NCBI RefSeq assembly: GCF_020559915.1
Contig: NZ_JAJCLZ010000046.1
Location: 1 to 8,024 of the forward strand
Reading direction: 5' to 3'
From: Ruminococcus sp. 210702-SL.1.03
Lineage (GTDB): Bacteria > Bacillota > Clostridia > Oscillospirales > Ruminococcaceae
Length of the DNA: 8,024 nt
A model generated the notes under the pieces. That model did no database searches, was not told the DNA's origin, and saw only the letters and a program-made list of their open reading frames with translations. How positions within the stretch are numbered: position 1 is the stretch's first letter; every line of letters begins with the position of its first letter. The position numbers were made by a program, and so were the translations under genes. This document shows positions 1 to 7,646 of this stretch, in pieces.

Positions 1-55
1 GCTTAACTTCAAATCCTTGCGGTCAATGTGTCAAGTTTTATTGACAAAATCATTT
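1..55. other. Putative insertion or rearrangement junction interrupting the helicase gene
   Basis: The helicase reading frame runs up to ...DEVVLTYS and then reads K-stop. From memory, relatives of this ICE family continue after the YS with E-I-K-A-L and several hundred more residues. I translated the other two minus-strand frames of bases 1-55 and neither restores that continuation, so a simple one-base frameshift does not explain the break. The segment contains a perfect inverted repeat, TGTCAA (29-34), six bases, TTGACA (41-46), which could belong to the end of an insertion sequence or to a promoter. I cannot name the element, and only one junction is visible, so no target duplication can be tested. 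An assembly or strain-level rearrangement is the alternative. Confidence 0.4.
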
Positions 56-3000
56 TGAGTAGGTCAGCACTACCTCGTCCATATCTTCTGATTTTCTCTG
101 AGAAGTAGACGACATACCTTGCTCAATGAATTTTGCCTTACGAACTATAGTATCCATAAGGTACATATCGAATGTATCTTGCGTGACGTAAAAGTTAATA
201 TCTACATTCGAAAAAGTATTTCCACGGCGTATTCCTCTGCCGTTTCTCTGCTCAAAATCACTGGGCTTCCACGGAATATCCAAATGGTGCAGAGCACAAA
301 GATTGTTTTGGATATTAACACCTGTTCCCAATTTTGATGTACTGCCTATAACAACGCGTTTAATGCCATTGCGCAGTTCCTCGTGTTGTTGTACACGCTG
401 CTTTTCATTTTTCGCGTCACCGGCAAAACATATCTCTTCTTCAGGTATGCCCAGTTCTATAAGGTCAGCTTTTATTTCATCATAGGCTGAAAAACCTCGG
501 TCAGCATTTACTGCAATATCGCAAAATACAGCTTGCACGCCTTTCTGCTCCTCAGTTTCATCATACTTTTTCTTGATGTTGCGGCAGAGCGTAGCTATTT
601 TGCCGTCGGGGTCTTTTTCGGCTAATGGATCTAGGCAGCGCGGATCAAGTCCCAGCAAGCGTGCTTCGTGTGTTATTTTAAGCATATTGTCCACATTTGG
701 AGATACGCTGCCGTTGTGAATACGTTCGCTGCGTTCACCAAGCTCCTTAATGCCCTCACGCTGCGATTCTGATGGCTGTATTACCACGATGTTCGGTTCT
801 CCTCCTGTTATTTCAGGAACATTCAGCTTTATCATTTTTTGAGTTTTTATATCTGCAAACTCTTTGAATTCCTTGACAAGCTCAGGCAAATTGATAAACT
901 CTGCAAAACGTTTTTTTGTTCTATAACCATTGCCGGCAGGGTTTACTTCCAACTTGGAGACCACCTTTCCAAAATTTGAAGCCCAGTCATCGAATTCCGA
1001 AACACCGGACTCTGCAAGTACATCAGGTCGCAGATAGCGAGTCATTATATACATTTCGACCATGCTGTTTGAGATCGGCGTGCCCGTTGCAAACAATATA
1101 TTGTTGCAGCCGTATTTGTTATTAAGGTACGTTGTTTTCATGAGCATATCCTCGGCTTTCTGCGAAGCGCTCGTCTGCACGCCTGAGATATTTCCCATTT
1201 TGGTAGCAACAAAACAGTTCTTGAAGTTATGAGCTTCATCGACTACAAGATAATCAAAACCAAGCTGCTCAAATGATAAAGATGTGTCTTTAGACATACC
1301 GAGTAGCTTTTCAAGTTTGTCATTAAGCTTTTCTTTTTGTTTTTCAAGTGCTTTTACTGTCATTTGATTTTCATTTCTTTGAAAATAGTAACCGCTCTTC
1401 ATTCCGCTAAGCTGCTGATCTATGGCTTCTATTTGTTCGTTTATAAACTGGCTCTGATATTCTGCCGACATACCGATTTTACCGAATTGCTCGTGTGACA
1501 TGATTATCGCGTCATAGTTGCCGGTAGCGCATCGTGCGATGAAACGCTGCCTGTTCTCTTTCGTGAAATCTTTTGCAGAAGCGACCAGTAAATGTGCGTT
1601 CGGGTAAAGCTTTAGCCATTCGTTCGCCATTTGATCTGTCAATGGTTTGGGTACTGTAACGCAAGCTTTGGTGATAAGTCCCAGTCTGCGTTTTTCCATA
1701 ACTGCCGTTGCCATTTCAAACGATTTGCCGGCGCCGACTACATGAGCGAGCAGTGTGTTGCCGCCGAGTTTTGCCCTCATTACCGCGTCGAGCTGATGTT
1801 TGCTCAGCGTTATATCAGGGTTCATTCCGTCAAATTTTTGCCCATCGCCGTTATATTCTCTGCCTACAAGAGAATTAAACAAGTTGTTATATTTCTCAAC
1901 GTAATACTCTTGCCGCGACATATCTGCCCAAAGCCAATCTTCAAAAGCACGCTCCATTTGATTTGCTTTCTCTTTTGCCTTTCGCGTTGCTGATTCATTT
2001 AAAACATACCTATCATCGTCCGTTCTGTCTTTGACTTCGATGCTGCGCTTATTCAGCAGCCGCTTAAATATCTCATGTACTTCCATTCGATCAGTGCCAA
2101 ATATTTCAGTAGCACGGCTTGAATTATCAGTACAGCGATTTTTAAATGTATATTCTCCATTTGGCAGTCGTGTAACAAGATTATTATAACTGTGGTCTAT
2201 GCCGGTATATTCGGTCAAAAACTGCGTGTACGTTTCACAATCCACCCAGTTGATACCTATTTGTACAAGTATATCCTCCGGCGGTATCGTATCAGGCTGA
2301 ATGGCTTCGAGAGCCTGCACGTTGTACTCATACTGCGGATCAAGCTTTGCCATTTGCTCCGCAAGTGCAAGCTTCTTTCTGACGTTGCCCGAAAGATATT
2401 CAGCAGCTTCAACATAGCCTGAATATTCTTTTCCGTCAACGGTATAAGCGGGATCTCTGAATATCTTATTCTGTTCTTTCAAAGAAAAAACAAGCTCCTG
2501 CTTTTCCATGCCCACAAGCTGAGCCATGTACTCAATATCTACACAGCCTTTTCGGTCGAGGGAAACTTGCAAAGCCTCCTCCGGTGTATCTACTGAGTCA
2601 ACGTTTATGCTCGGGAGAATGGTTCTTTTGAAAAAAATCGAAGCCTTTTGTACTTCGCCGGTCTTTTCATCAACATTTTCTAGGGCAATAAGTGTGTTAA
2701 AATCATCATCGTCCCTAAAAACAGTATTTGCTTTTGACGTTAGCGCTCCATAACGTTTTACATATGTATCATATTCATTATTCAACTCGCGCTGCAGTAC
2801 CGCAAGCTCATCGTCGGATACGCCATTTAGCTGAGCATCGATAACACTGCGCAATGATTGACGGATAGCGTGCATACCTTTTATGCGTTCTATTGCAGTA
2901 TTGCCGCCTTCATATTTTGTCATTACCTCGTTTTCACGATAATAGACCTCACCGTCTATGACCGTGTATGTAAAGTTGCGAACATAAGGATCGGCAGGAA

Positions 3001-6000
3001 TAGTTTCAGATGTTTTTTTATCAGAACCACCGCTTTTTACAGCCTTAACTATCTTATCAGGTATATTAGCATGAAGTTTAGAAACTGCTGCGGCAAGCTG
3101 CTCGGAAAGAGTTTTTTCGGTATCAGCTATAACATCAATTGTTTCGCTGTCCTCGCCATAGCGTGTACTTTTGACCACTTTACCGAGTACCATTTCAGGG
3201 TGTCGGGCAAAATATGCATTAACGCGCAGTCCGTCGGCAGTTCTGCCTGTCTGCGTCCAATACGGATAAACAACTGTCTGATTCTCTCGTTTCTGCAGAA
3301 ATAGAATATCGGAAACTGTTTTCGTGTCTGCAAATGCGTTGTTAGGCAGACGTACAGCCCCCACAAGATCGCAGCGCTGTGCAAGATATTCTCGGAATTT
3401 TGATGTATTCTTATCCATAGTGTAGCTCGAAGTAACTACGGCTATCATTCCGCCCGGGCGCACTTGATCGACAGATTTTGCGATAAAGTAGTCATGGATA
3501 TTAAGCCCAAGTCTGTCATACTTTTTGTCGTGTACTTTAAAATCGCCGAATGGAACATTTCCTATGACAACATCAAAAGAGTTATCCGAAAAACTTGTTT
3601 TTTCAAAGCCTTTTATTTGGATATTGTCATTTGGATACAGCTTTTTCGCTATCCTGCCGGTAAGATCGTCAAGTTCTACGCCATAAAGCTTTGAATTGTC
3701 ACGCATTTCACCCGGTATCTCTGCAAAGAAGTTTCCAACGCCCATTGACGGCTCAAGTATATTTCCACCTTTGAATCCAAAGTTATCGAGCGCAGAGTAT
3801 ATGCTTTCAATAACTTCATGCGAAGTATAGTAGCTTGTTTGCGTTGATCTGCGCGCAGCGCGATATTCGTCATCGGTGAGCAGACCTTTAAGCTCCTCGT
3901 ACTCCTCATGCCAATTATCTTTTCGCGCATCAAAAGCGTCTGCGACACCGCCCCAGCCTACATATCCTGCAAGCAGTCGTTGCTCTTCAAGGGTAGCATT
4001 TCGGTTTTCGGATTCTATTTTCTTTAATGTTCGTATGGCGGCAACGTTAGCTTTATATCTAGTCTTAGCTCCATTTCCGGTAACATCATTCAGATCAAAA
4101 TGATAAGTATGCGAGGGAATGTCATTCGACACGACTTCAGCAGAATCTTTATTAACAACGTTTTCGTTAAAGAATGAGATCTGATTTGAGTTAGCTTGTG
4201 TATTTCTGTCAACAATTTTTTCATGATTTACTGAATTGTCATTGACTATGTTATTACTTTGTTGTTTGCTCTCAGGCTCTTCGTGATTGCTCTGCATATC
4301 GCGTACTTTTTCGAGCTGAAATGCAAGTGCTTTATCATATTGCTTTATAAAATCAATAACTCCGCCGAAGCCGTCGCCTATATCCTGACGATCAGTGTAT
4401 GTTGTGCCATCAGGCATAGTTACCGTAAATTTTGTTTTTGCGTAACCCTGATGAACGCCATCTATTTCGCCGCGTTCAAATGCTTCATAAATGCTTTTTA
4501 TATCTTCGCCGTATTTATCGATCTCGGCTTGACGTTTTTCGATCCATTCTCTATCTGCCTGCTCCATAATACGGTCAAAATCGTACACAGAGTATGTTTT
4601 TCCATCTTCAAAAGCTTCGCTTTCGCTCCACTCACAAGTTATTGTCGGCAGTTTTTCATTCTCAGCTAAACCAATGTTTGATCGATTTTCTAATGCTGCT
4701 GCTTTTTCATCATCAGAAAGACTTACAAGATCATCAAAATCAAGTACAGATAGAGCGTTTTCGTTCATATCATCAAGCGATCCATACTGCTCTTCACGAA
4801 CGACTTGTCCATCATACTGGTATATCATTCTATATTGCAGAAGATCAATTGAAACTTGTATCTCATACTCCGTTTTCTCATCAGTAGTGTAAGCAATATG
4901 TATGTTTGAAAGATCAGAAAAATCTGCTTCCTCGCTGTATTCGTCTAAACAAAAATCGTTTATGTAGTTTTTGGCATTATATAAGCTTTTTGTTTCCTGA
5001 TCGTTTGTTGCTTTATAGTATCGAACGATCTCATCAGCATACAGTCCTACAACGCTCTCCCAGCCTATGAGCATAGAATCTGTATAATGCTCATTGGTAT
5101 ATTCGCCCTGCATGATCGTAACTCCGTTTTTTGATACGATGTAATCTACAGTAAACGACCCCATATCACAAGAGTTGTGTTGATCAAGCAATGCGGAGGT
5201 CACAAACTCTCCGAGCTTTTCTGCTCGCGGTTCTATCATTTCATTTCTTTCAAAGAAAGAAACAAGTTCTTGTGCGTTGTTATCTGCAAGAGCGTATACC
5301 CGACGACTGAACATATCATCAAGAACTGTTTTGATCTGCTCCGTGCTGAATGGTATTTTATCATCATTCACTTTGACAGTTTCATTTGCTATTATAACTT
5401 CGTTGTCAACAGGTGTAGCAGAGATCTGTTCAACTTTTGTATCTTCACCCTCAAAAGCATTCACTATCTCTTCAGGTATGTCAAGCTGATTACGTTTGAG
5501 CTGCACAGCGTGTACTGCTATCTCGTTAATAGATTCTTGCGCAGTATGCTGCACAACAGAAAAAAATGACAGCATAAGTTCACTGTCATTTTGCAATAAC
5601 GTATCGTCAAAATCAAGATCCGCTGCTCCACGCACTCGTATGTTTTCCTCAGAACCCAATTCGCAGCGCGCAGCAGTTGTATACCTTACGCAATCCCAAA
5701 GCATTTCATGAAGCGTTGTTATCTGCTCATCGTTTAGCGAATATTTGTCAGCCATACTTTCAAGATCATCATAGTGCTCACTAACACTGTTGTACGAAAT
5801 ATAATCGACTACAGATGAAAAATTGAGAAAGTCCTGATCATAGGTGCTTGAAAAATACCGTTTTAGCTTGCCGGCTTCTTCACGATTCAACGACCAAAGC
5901 GGAGGTAATGTCTTACCATCAGTATCGGAAATATCAAAGTAGTAACGTACAGTATCTCTATCCCCTAGTACAGGTATTCCATGAGCACCACGTTTAACTT

Positions 6001-6199
6001 TACGTCCTATAGCGTTCCACGCCGCAAGCTGAGCAGCTTTCTCGATATTAGGATCATGCGCATGGATCATTACTGCGTCTGAAAATGGCATTTTGTACAT
6101 CCTTGCAGCAAATCTCAGAAAATCGGTATATTCTTTACTTTGACACAATTCAACTAACGCTTTAGTGCGCAGCTCCTTTAGGTTATCTATTTTTGCCAT
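50..6199 (-). CDS. Giant ArdC-like / N6-adenine methyltransferase / SNF2 helicase fusion protein of a conjugative element, probably C-terminally truncated
   Basis: This 2049-residue cytoplasmic protein belongs to the large polyvalent proteins of ICEs and phages thought to shield or process element DNA on entry. Residues 1-95 resemble the ArdC antirestriction N-terminal domain, with W61-GRKVKRGAHGI and a YYFDISDT motif at 87-93. Residues about 280-635 are poorly recognised; the part from 521 (CEWSESEAF...) looks like a small LPD-type accessory domain. An Asn-rich linker follows at about 636-700. Residues about 700-1000 form the methyltransferase: GYVGWGG near 745-751, SAM-binding EPSMGVGNF at 816-824, and NVPF at 881-884 in the catalytic (N/D)PP(Y/F) position. 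The helicase spans about 1460-2040: Walker A GAGKS 1489-1493, a coiled-coil insert about 1580-1640, DEAH 1654-1657, ATGTPISN 1704-1711 and QRNGRGIRRG 1984-1993. The start has a ribosome binding site 7 bases upstream. The stop comes straight after DEVVLTYS, where relatives continue, so the C-terminus is probably lost. All helicase motifs are present; activity is inferred. Confidence 0.93.
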   Translation of the reverse strand: MAKIDNLKELRTKALVELCQSKEYTDFLRFAARMYKMPFSDAVMIHAHDPNIEKAAQLAAWNAIGRKVKRGAHGIPVLGDRDTVRYYFDISDTDGKTLPPLWSLNREEAGKLKRYFSSTYDQDFLNFSSVVDYISYNSVSEHYDDLESMADKYSLNDEQITTLHEMLWDCVRYTTAARCELGSEENIRVRGAADLDFDDTLLQNDSELMLSFFSVVQHTAQESINEIAVHAVQLKRNQLDIPEEIVNAFEGEDTKVEQISATPVDNEVIIANETVKVNDDKIPFSTEQIKTVLDDMFSRRVYALADNNAQELVSFFERNEMIEPRAEKLGEFVTSALLDQHNSCDMGSFTVDYIVSKNGVTIMQGEYTNEHYTDSMLIGWESVVGLYADEIVRYYKATNDQETKSLYNAKNYINDFCLDEYSEEADFSDLSNIHIAYTTDEKTEYEIQVSIDLLQYRMIYQYDGQVVREEQYGSLDDMNENALSVLDFDDLVSLSDDEKAAALENRSNIGLAENEKLPTITCEWSESEAFEDGKTYSVYDFDRIMEQADREWIEKRQAEIDKYGEDIKSIYEAFERGEIDGVHQGYAKTKFTVTMPDGTTYTDRQDIGDGFGGVIDFIKQYDKALAFQLEKVRDMQSNHEEPESKQQSNNIVNDNSVNHEKIVDRNTQANSNQISFFNENVVNKDSAEVVSNDIPSHTYHFDLNDVTGNGAKTRYKANVAAIRTLKKIESENRNATLEEQRLLAGYVGWGGVADAFDARKDNWHEEYEELKGLLTDDEYRAARRSTQTSYYTSHEVIESIYSALDNFGFKGGNILEPSMGVGNFFAEIPGEMRDNSKLYGVELDDLTGRIAKKLYPNDNIQIKGFEKTSFSDNSFDVVIGNVPFGDFKVHDKKYDRLGLNIHDYFIAKSVDQVRPGGMIAVVTSSYTMDKNTSKFREYLAQRCDLVGAVRLPNNAFADTKTVSDILFLQKRENQTVVYPYWTQTGRTADGLRVNAYFARHPEMVLGKVVKSTRYGEDSETIDVIADTEKTLSEQLAAAVSKLHANIPDKIVKAVKSGGSDKKTSETIPADPYVRNFTYTVIDGEVYYRENEVMTKYEGGNTAIERIKGMHAIRQSLRSVIDAQLNGVSDDELAVLQRELNNEYDTYVKRYGALTSKANTVFRDDDDFNTLIALENVDEKTGEVQKASIFFKRTILPSINVDSVDTPEEALQVSLDRKGCVDIEYMAQLVGMEKQELVFSLKEQNKIFRDPAYTVDGKEYSGYVEAAEYLSGNVRKKLALAEQMAKLDPQYEYNVQALEAIQPDTIPPEDILVQIGINWVDCETYTQFLTEYTGIDHSYNNLVTRLPNGEYTFKNRCTDNSSRATEIFGTDRMEVHEIFKRLLNKRSIEVKDRTDDDRYVLNESATRKAKEKANQMERAFEDWLWADMSRQEYYVEKYNNLFNSLVGREYNGDGQKFDGMNPDITLSKHQLDAVMRAKLGGNTLLAHVVGAGKSFEMATAVMEKRRLGLITKACVTVPKPLTDQMANEWLKLYPNAHLLVASAKDFTKENRQRFIARCATGNYDAIIMSHEQFGKIGMSAEYQSQFINEQIEAIDQQLSGMKSGYYFQRNENQMTVKALEKQKEKLNDKLEKLLGMSKDTSLSFEQLGFDYLVVDEAHNFKNCFVATKMGNISGVQTSASQKAEDMLMKTTYLNNKYGCNNILFATGTPISNSMVEMYIMTRYLRPDVLAESGVSEFDDWASNFGKVVSKLEVNPAGNGYRTKKRFAEFINLPELVKEFKEFADIKTQKMIKLNVPEITGGEPNIVVIQPSESQREGIKELGERSERIHNGSVSPNVDNMLKITHEARLLGLDPRCLDPLAEKDPDGKIATLCRNIKKKYDETEEQKGVQAVFCDIAVNADRGFSAYDEIKADLIELGIPEEEICFAGDAKNEKQRVQQHEELRNGIKRVVIGSTSKLGTGVNIQNNLCALHHLDIPWKPSDFEQRNGRGIRRGNTFSNVDINFYVTQDTFDMYLMDTIVRKAKFIEQGMSSTSQRKSEDMDEVVLTYSK

Positions 6200-6206
6200 A
6201 ACTTTT

Positions 6207-6214
6207 TCCTCTCT
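6207..6214 (-). promoter_or_regulatory. Ribosome binding site of the methyltransferase/helicase gene
   Basis: The minus strand reads AGAGAGGA, ending 7 bases before the ATG at 6199-6197. It supports that start. It sits immediately after the T-tract of the hairpin at 6224-6262, so a transcript that passes the hairpin has its binding site exposed just beyond it. Confidence 0.75.
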
Positions 6215-6262
6215 AAAAAATAATGCGGCTCTGCCTATAGGCAGACTATAGGCTTTACCGCA
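6215..6262 (-). terminator. Terminator-like hairpin (possible attenuator) ahead of the helicase gene
   Basis: On the minus strand the outer stem is TGCGG/CCGCA (6258-6262 with 6224-6228). It is followed inward by a four-by-four internal loop (TAAA against AGAG), an inner perfect 8-bp stem GCCTATAG/CTATAGGC (6246-6253 with 6233-6240) and a 5-base loop. The tract TTATTTTTT (6223-6215) follows directly. This is the layout of an intrinsic terminator, but it lies between two co-oriented genes 83 bases apart and ends at the ribosome binding site of the second. It would therefore lower or condition read-through from the SpoVG-like gene into the helicase gene. Whether it terminates fully or is regulated cannot be read from the sequence. 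Confidence 0.6.
6231..6244. repeat. Palindrome copy 1 (core TGCCTATAGGCA)
   Basis: A perfect 14-bp palindrome, CTGCCTATAGGCAG. The same 12-bp core occurs at 7564-7575 and 7647-7658. An extra half-site, CTATAGGC, follows at 6246-6253, so this copy has three half-sites that can form the stem of the neighbouring hairpin. It could act as a protein operator in DNA or only as part of the RNA structure. Confidence 0.85.
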
Positions 6263-6282
6263 CAGTGTTTTTCTACAATAGC

Positions 6283-6972
6283 TTATCTTCTTCCAAATTT
6301 ACTTTTGGGTCTTGCGACCTCTTCCGTTTTAACTTCTGTCTGAGCTGCATCACGCGAAATATGAGCATTATATGCCTTTGTTACTGCATTTCTCAGCTCT
6401 TCGGATGCTTCATGATTTACCGGTGCGAAATTGTTGACCCACTTTTCTACGCCGTCGTTTGTTTCGCTGTCAAAAAGCACACGCTTCTGAGCCTGAAAAT
6501 TAGTTACGAGCTTTCCTTGACCGTTTGGCAGCTCTGACATATATCCGTTGCGCACTTTAAAATCGCCGAAATCAATATCGCACGCTCCACGGGTTTTATC
6601 ATTTTTTTCTGACGAAAAAGGTCTTACAACAACATCGCTTATCTCAAACTTTTTATCCTCCAACATTTTATAGCTGCCGGTCGAAATATGCTGCTTAGTG
6701 TAGCTGTATTCTTCGATGATCGCACCGGAGATCATGTTGCTGACCTCCTTGTCTTTAGCATAGAAAACATCTCTATCTTCCAGTCTGCCGCTGCTGTTTC
6801 TGCTCTGATAGTGCGGCATTTTGGTGTACAGCTCACCACTTGCATTTTCGCGTATCTCAATGTTATTGACAGCATATTTGCCTTCAAAGACCATTCTTGC
6901 GTATCCAACAATTCCTTTATCGTTTTCTGTAACTCCATACGAGGTAACAGAAATAATAACGTCTTTTTCCAT
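6283..6972 (-). CDS. Tandem-domain SpoVG-family nucleic-acid-binding protein
   Basis: A 229-residue protein with two SpoVG-like domains. Single-domain SpoVG of Firmicutes is about 85-100 residues and binds DNA and RNA as a global regulator. Domain 1 (about 5-90) shows the family pattern: a first strand, GYARMVFEGKYAVNNIEIRE at 23-42 matching the SpoVG ...VHDIRVI region, then a GELYTKMP turn at 46-53 (compare GLFVAMP), a loop and a final helix. Domain 2 (about 109-204) repeats it in more divergent form, from FEISDVVVRPF through FKVRNGYMSELPNGQGKLV to the helix SEELRNAVTKAYNAH. A charged tail ends in RPKSKFGRR. The start is supported by AGAAAGGA at 6989-6982, which overlaps the stop of the preceding gene; the genes are 16 bases apart and probably cotranscribed. 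The function in the element is not known; ssDNA or RNA binding linked to the helicase next door is inference. A symbol is withheld because this is not the housekeeping spoVG. Confidence 0.85.
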   Translation of the reverse strand: MEKDVIISVTSYGVTENDKGIVGYARMVFEGKYAVNNIEIRENASGELYTKMPHYQSRNSSGRLEDRDVFYAKDKEVSNMISGAIIEEYSYTKQHISTGSYKMLEDKKFEISDVVVRPFSSEKNDKTRGACDIDFGDFKVRNGYMSELPNGQGKLVTNFQAQKRVLFDSETNDGVEKWVNNFAPVNHEASEELRNAVTKAYNAHISRDAAQTEVKTEEVARPKSKFGRR

Positions 6973-6988
6973 AAATAATTATCCTTTC

Positions 6989-7477
6989 TTACAACATATC
7001 TTTAAATGTTTGCAACAATTGTTTCAAGCAATGACCGCATATACAATTTCCGTTAAAGGTAATAAGATCCGATTCCGAATGACAGAAAACACAATTGTCA
7101 CGCAGCCATAGCAGTTTGTAACCCAAAATTGGAGTAGTAATATTTAGATCATCATTTGCAGATGGTTCGAGATCATAGAAACGAATATACGCTCCGCCAT
7201 CCATGCTCATCATTTTTTCCTGCGACACGCTTTGCCGCAGAAATCGTACCCGCCTGGCAGCATTCATTTTAGTTTCGACACAATTTTTGTTTTTCGGTTT
7301 TTCTTTGCTTAAAAACGTGTAACCGTCCTGTGTCCACTGATAAATGATCTGCCCGATCACAAAGTCATACTGCTCTTGCAATTCTTTTGGAATAGAAAAG
7401 TATGGCGCTCTGCGTGATGGGTAATCAAGGTTAACGATCTTGCTTATGTACTGTGTATACGCTTTGATTCTTCCCAT
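6989..7477 (-). CDS. Protein of unknown function with a C-terminal cysteine-rich (putative zinc-binding) motif
   Basis: A 162-residue protein that I do not recognise. The N-terminal half is basic and mixed (MGRIKAYTQY..., with W48 in IIYQWTQDGY). A basic stretch at about 68-84 (TKMNAARRVRFLRQSVS) could contact nucleic acid. The C-terminus holds C129-x2-C132, a 14-residue spacer, then C147-x2-C150, with extra C145 and H149. That spacing fits a small treble-clef or zinc-ribbon knuckle; metal binding is inferred. There is no signal peptide or membrane segment. The ATG at 7477 is chosen because GGAGG lies 9 bases upstream. An in-frame ATG at 7516 would add 13 residues but has only a weak binding site, and its extension would run through the GGAGG. 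It is the first gene after the 7587-7623 terminator and precedes the tandem SpoVG-like gene by 16 bases, so it probably leads the operon. Confidence 0.8.
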   Translation of the reverse strand: MGRIKAYTQYISKIVNLDYPSRRAPYFSIPKELQEQYDFVIGQIIYQWTQDGYTFLSKEKPKNKNCVETKMNAARRVRFLRQSVSQEKMMSMDGGAYIRFYDLEPSANDDLNITTPILGYKLLWLRDNCVFCHSESDLITFNGNCICGHCLKQLLQTFKDML

Positions 7478-7486
7478 AAATATTAT

Positions 7487-7491
7487 CCTCC
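7487..7491 (-). promoter_or_regulatory. Ribosome binding site that decides the start of the 162-residue protein
   Basis: The minus strand reads GGAGG, 9 bases before the ATG at 7477-7475. It favours this start over the in-frame ATG at 7516-7514, which lies upstream of it. Confidence 0.75.
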
Positions 7492-7560
7492 AATATTGTT
7501 TTAGTGATTTAAGCATTCTCTACGAACTGTCGATCATCAGGATCCTCACCCCTTTCTGCG

Positions 7561-7580
7561 TTTCTGCCTATAGGCAGAAA
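7561..7580. repeat. Palindrome copy 2, perfect 20-bp palindrome
   Basis: The 12-bp core TGCCTATAGGCA (7564-7575) is extended by TTTC on one side and GAAA on the other to a perfect 20-bp palindrome, sharing the core with the copies at 6232-6243 and 7647-7658. It sits between the T-tract of the terminator at 7587-7623 and the start of the next gene. That is a natural place for an operator in the promoter region of the 162-residue protein operon. Confidence 0.85.
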
Positions 7581-7586
7581 TTATCT

Positions 7587-7623
7587 AAAAACAAAAAACG
7601 CCTTGAATTTCTTCAAAGCGTTT
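7587..7623 (-). terminator. Rho-independent terminator after the 40-residue ORF
   Basis: On the minus strand, AAACGC, one mismatch, then TTGAA pairs with TTCAA, the same mismatch, and GCGTTT across a four-base loop (GAAA). The right arm runs into a long T-rich tail (TTT-G-TTTTT, to 7587). It would end transcripts arriving from the small ORF or the surface protein, so the genes below 7477 probably have their own promoter between here and 7490. I see no convincing -35/-10 pair there. Confidence 0.8.
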
Positions 7624-7646
7624 CTGTCATGTTTATGATATAGATC

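Noticed and set aside
1..55. Group II intron start at the helicase break
   Set aside because: The sequence after the break lacks the GUGYG-type 5' end expected of a group II intron.
2858..3304. Plus-strand ORF of 148 codons
   Set aside because: It lies wholly inside the helicase gene in antisense, has no ribosome binding site that stands out and has a composition (Cys/Phe/Ile-rich) typical of a shadow frame. The same holds for the other plus-strand ORFs between 119 and 5711.
3127..3384. Minus-strand ORF of 85 codons in another frame (also 2257-2439 and 3676-3948)
   Set aside because: All three overlap the well-supported methyltransferase/helicase frame on the same strand and show no motif.
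6688..6978. Plus-strand ORF opposite the SpoVG-like gene
   Set aside because: It is antisense to a gene with two recognisable domains, and a start signal is lacking.
7581..7600. Promoter with TTCAAG, 17 bases, ATAATT on the minus strand
   Set aside because: Both boxes match poorly, and the -35 lies within the terminator stem; too weak to annotate.
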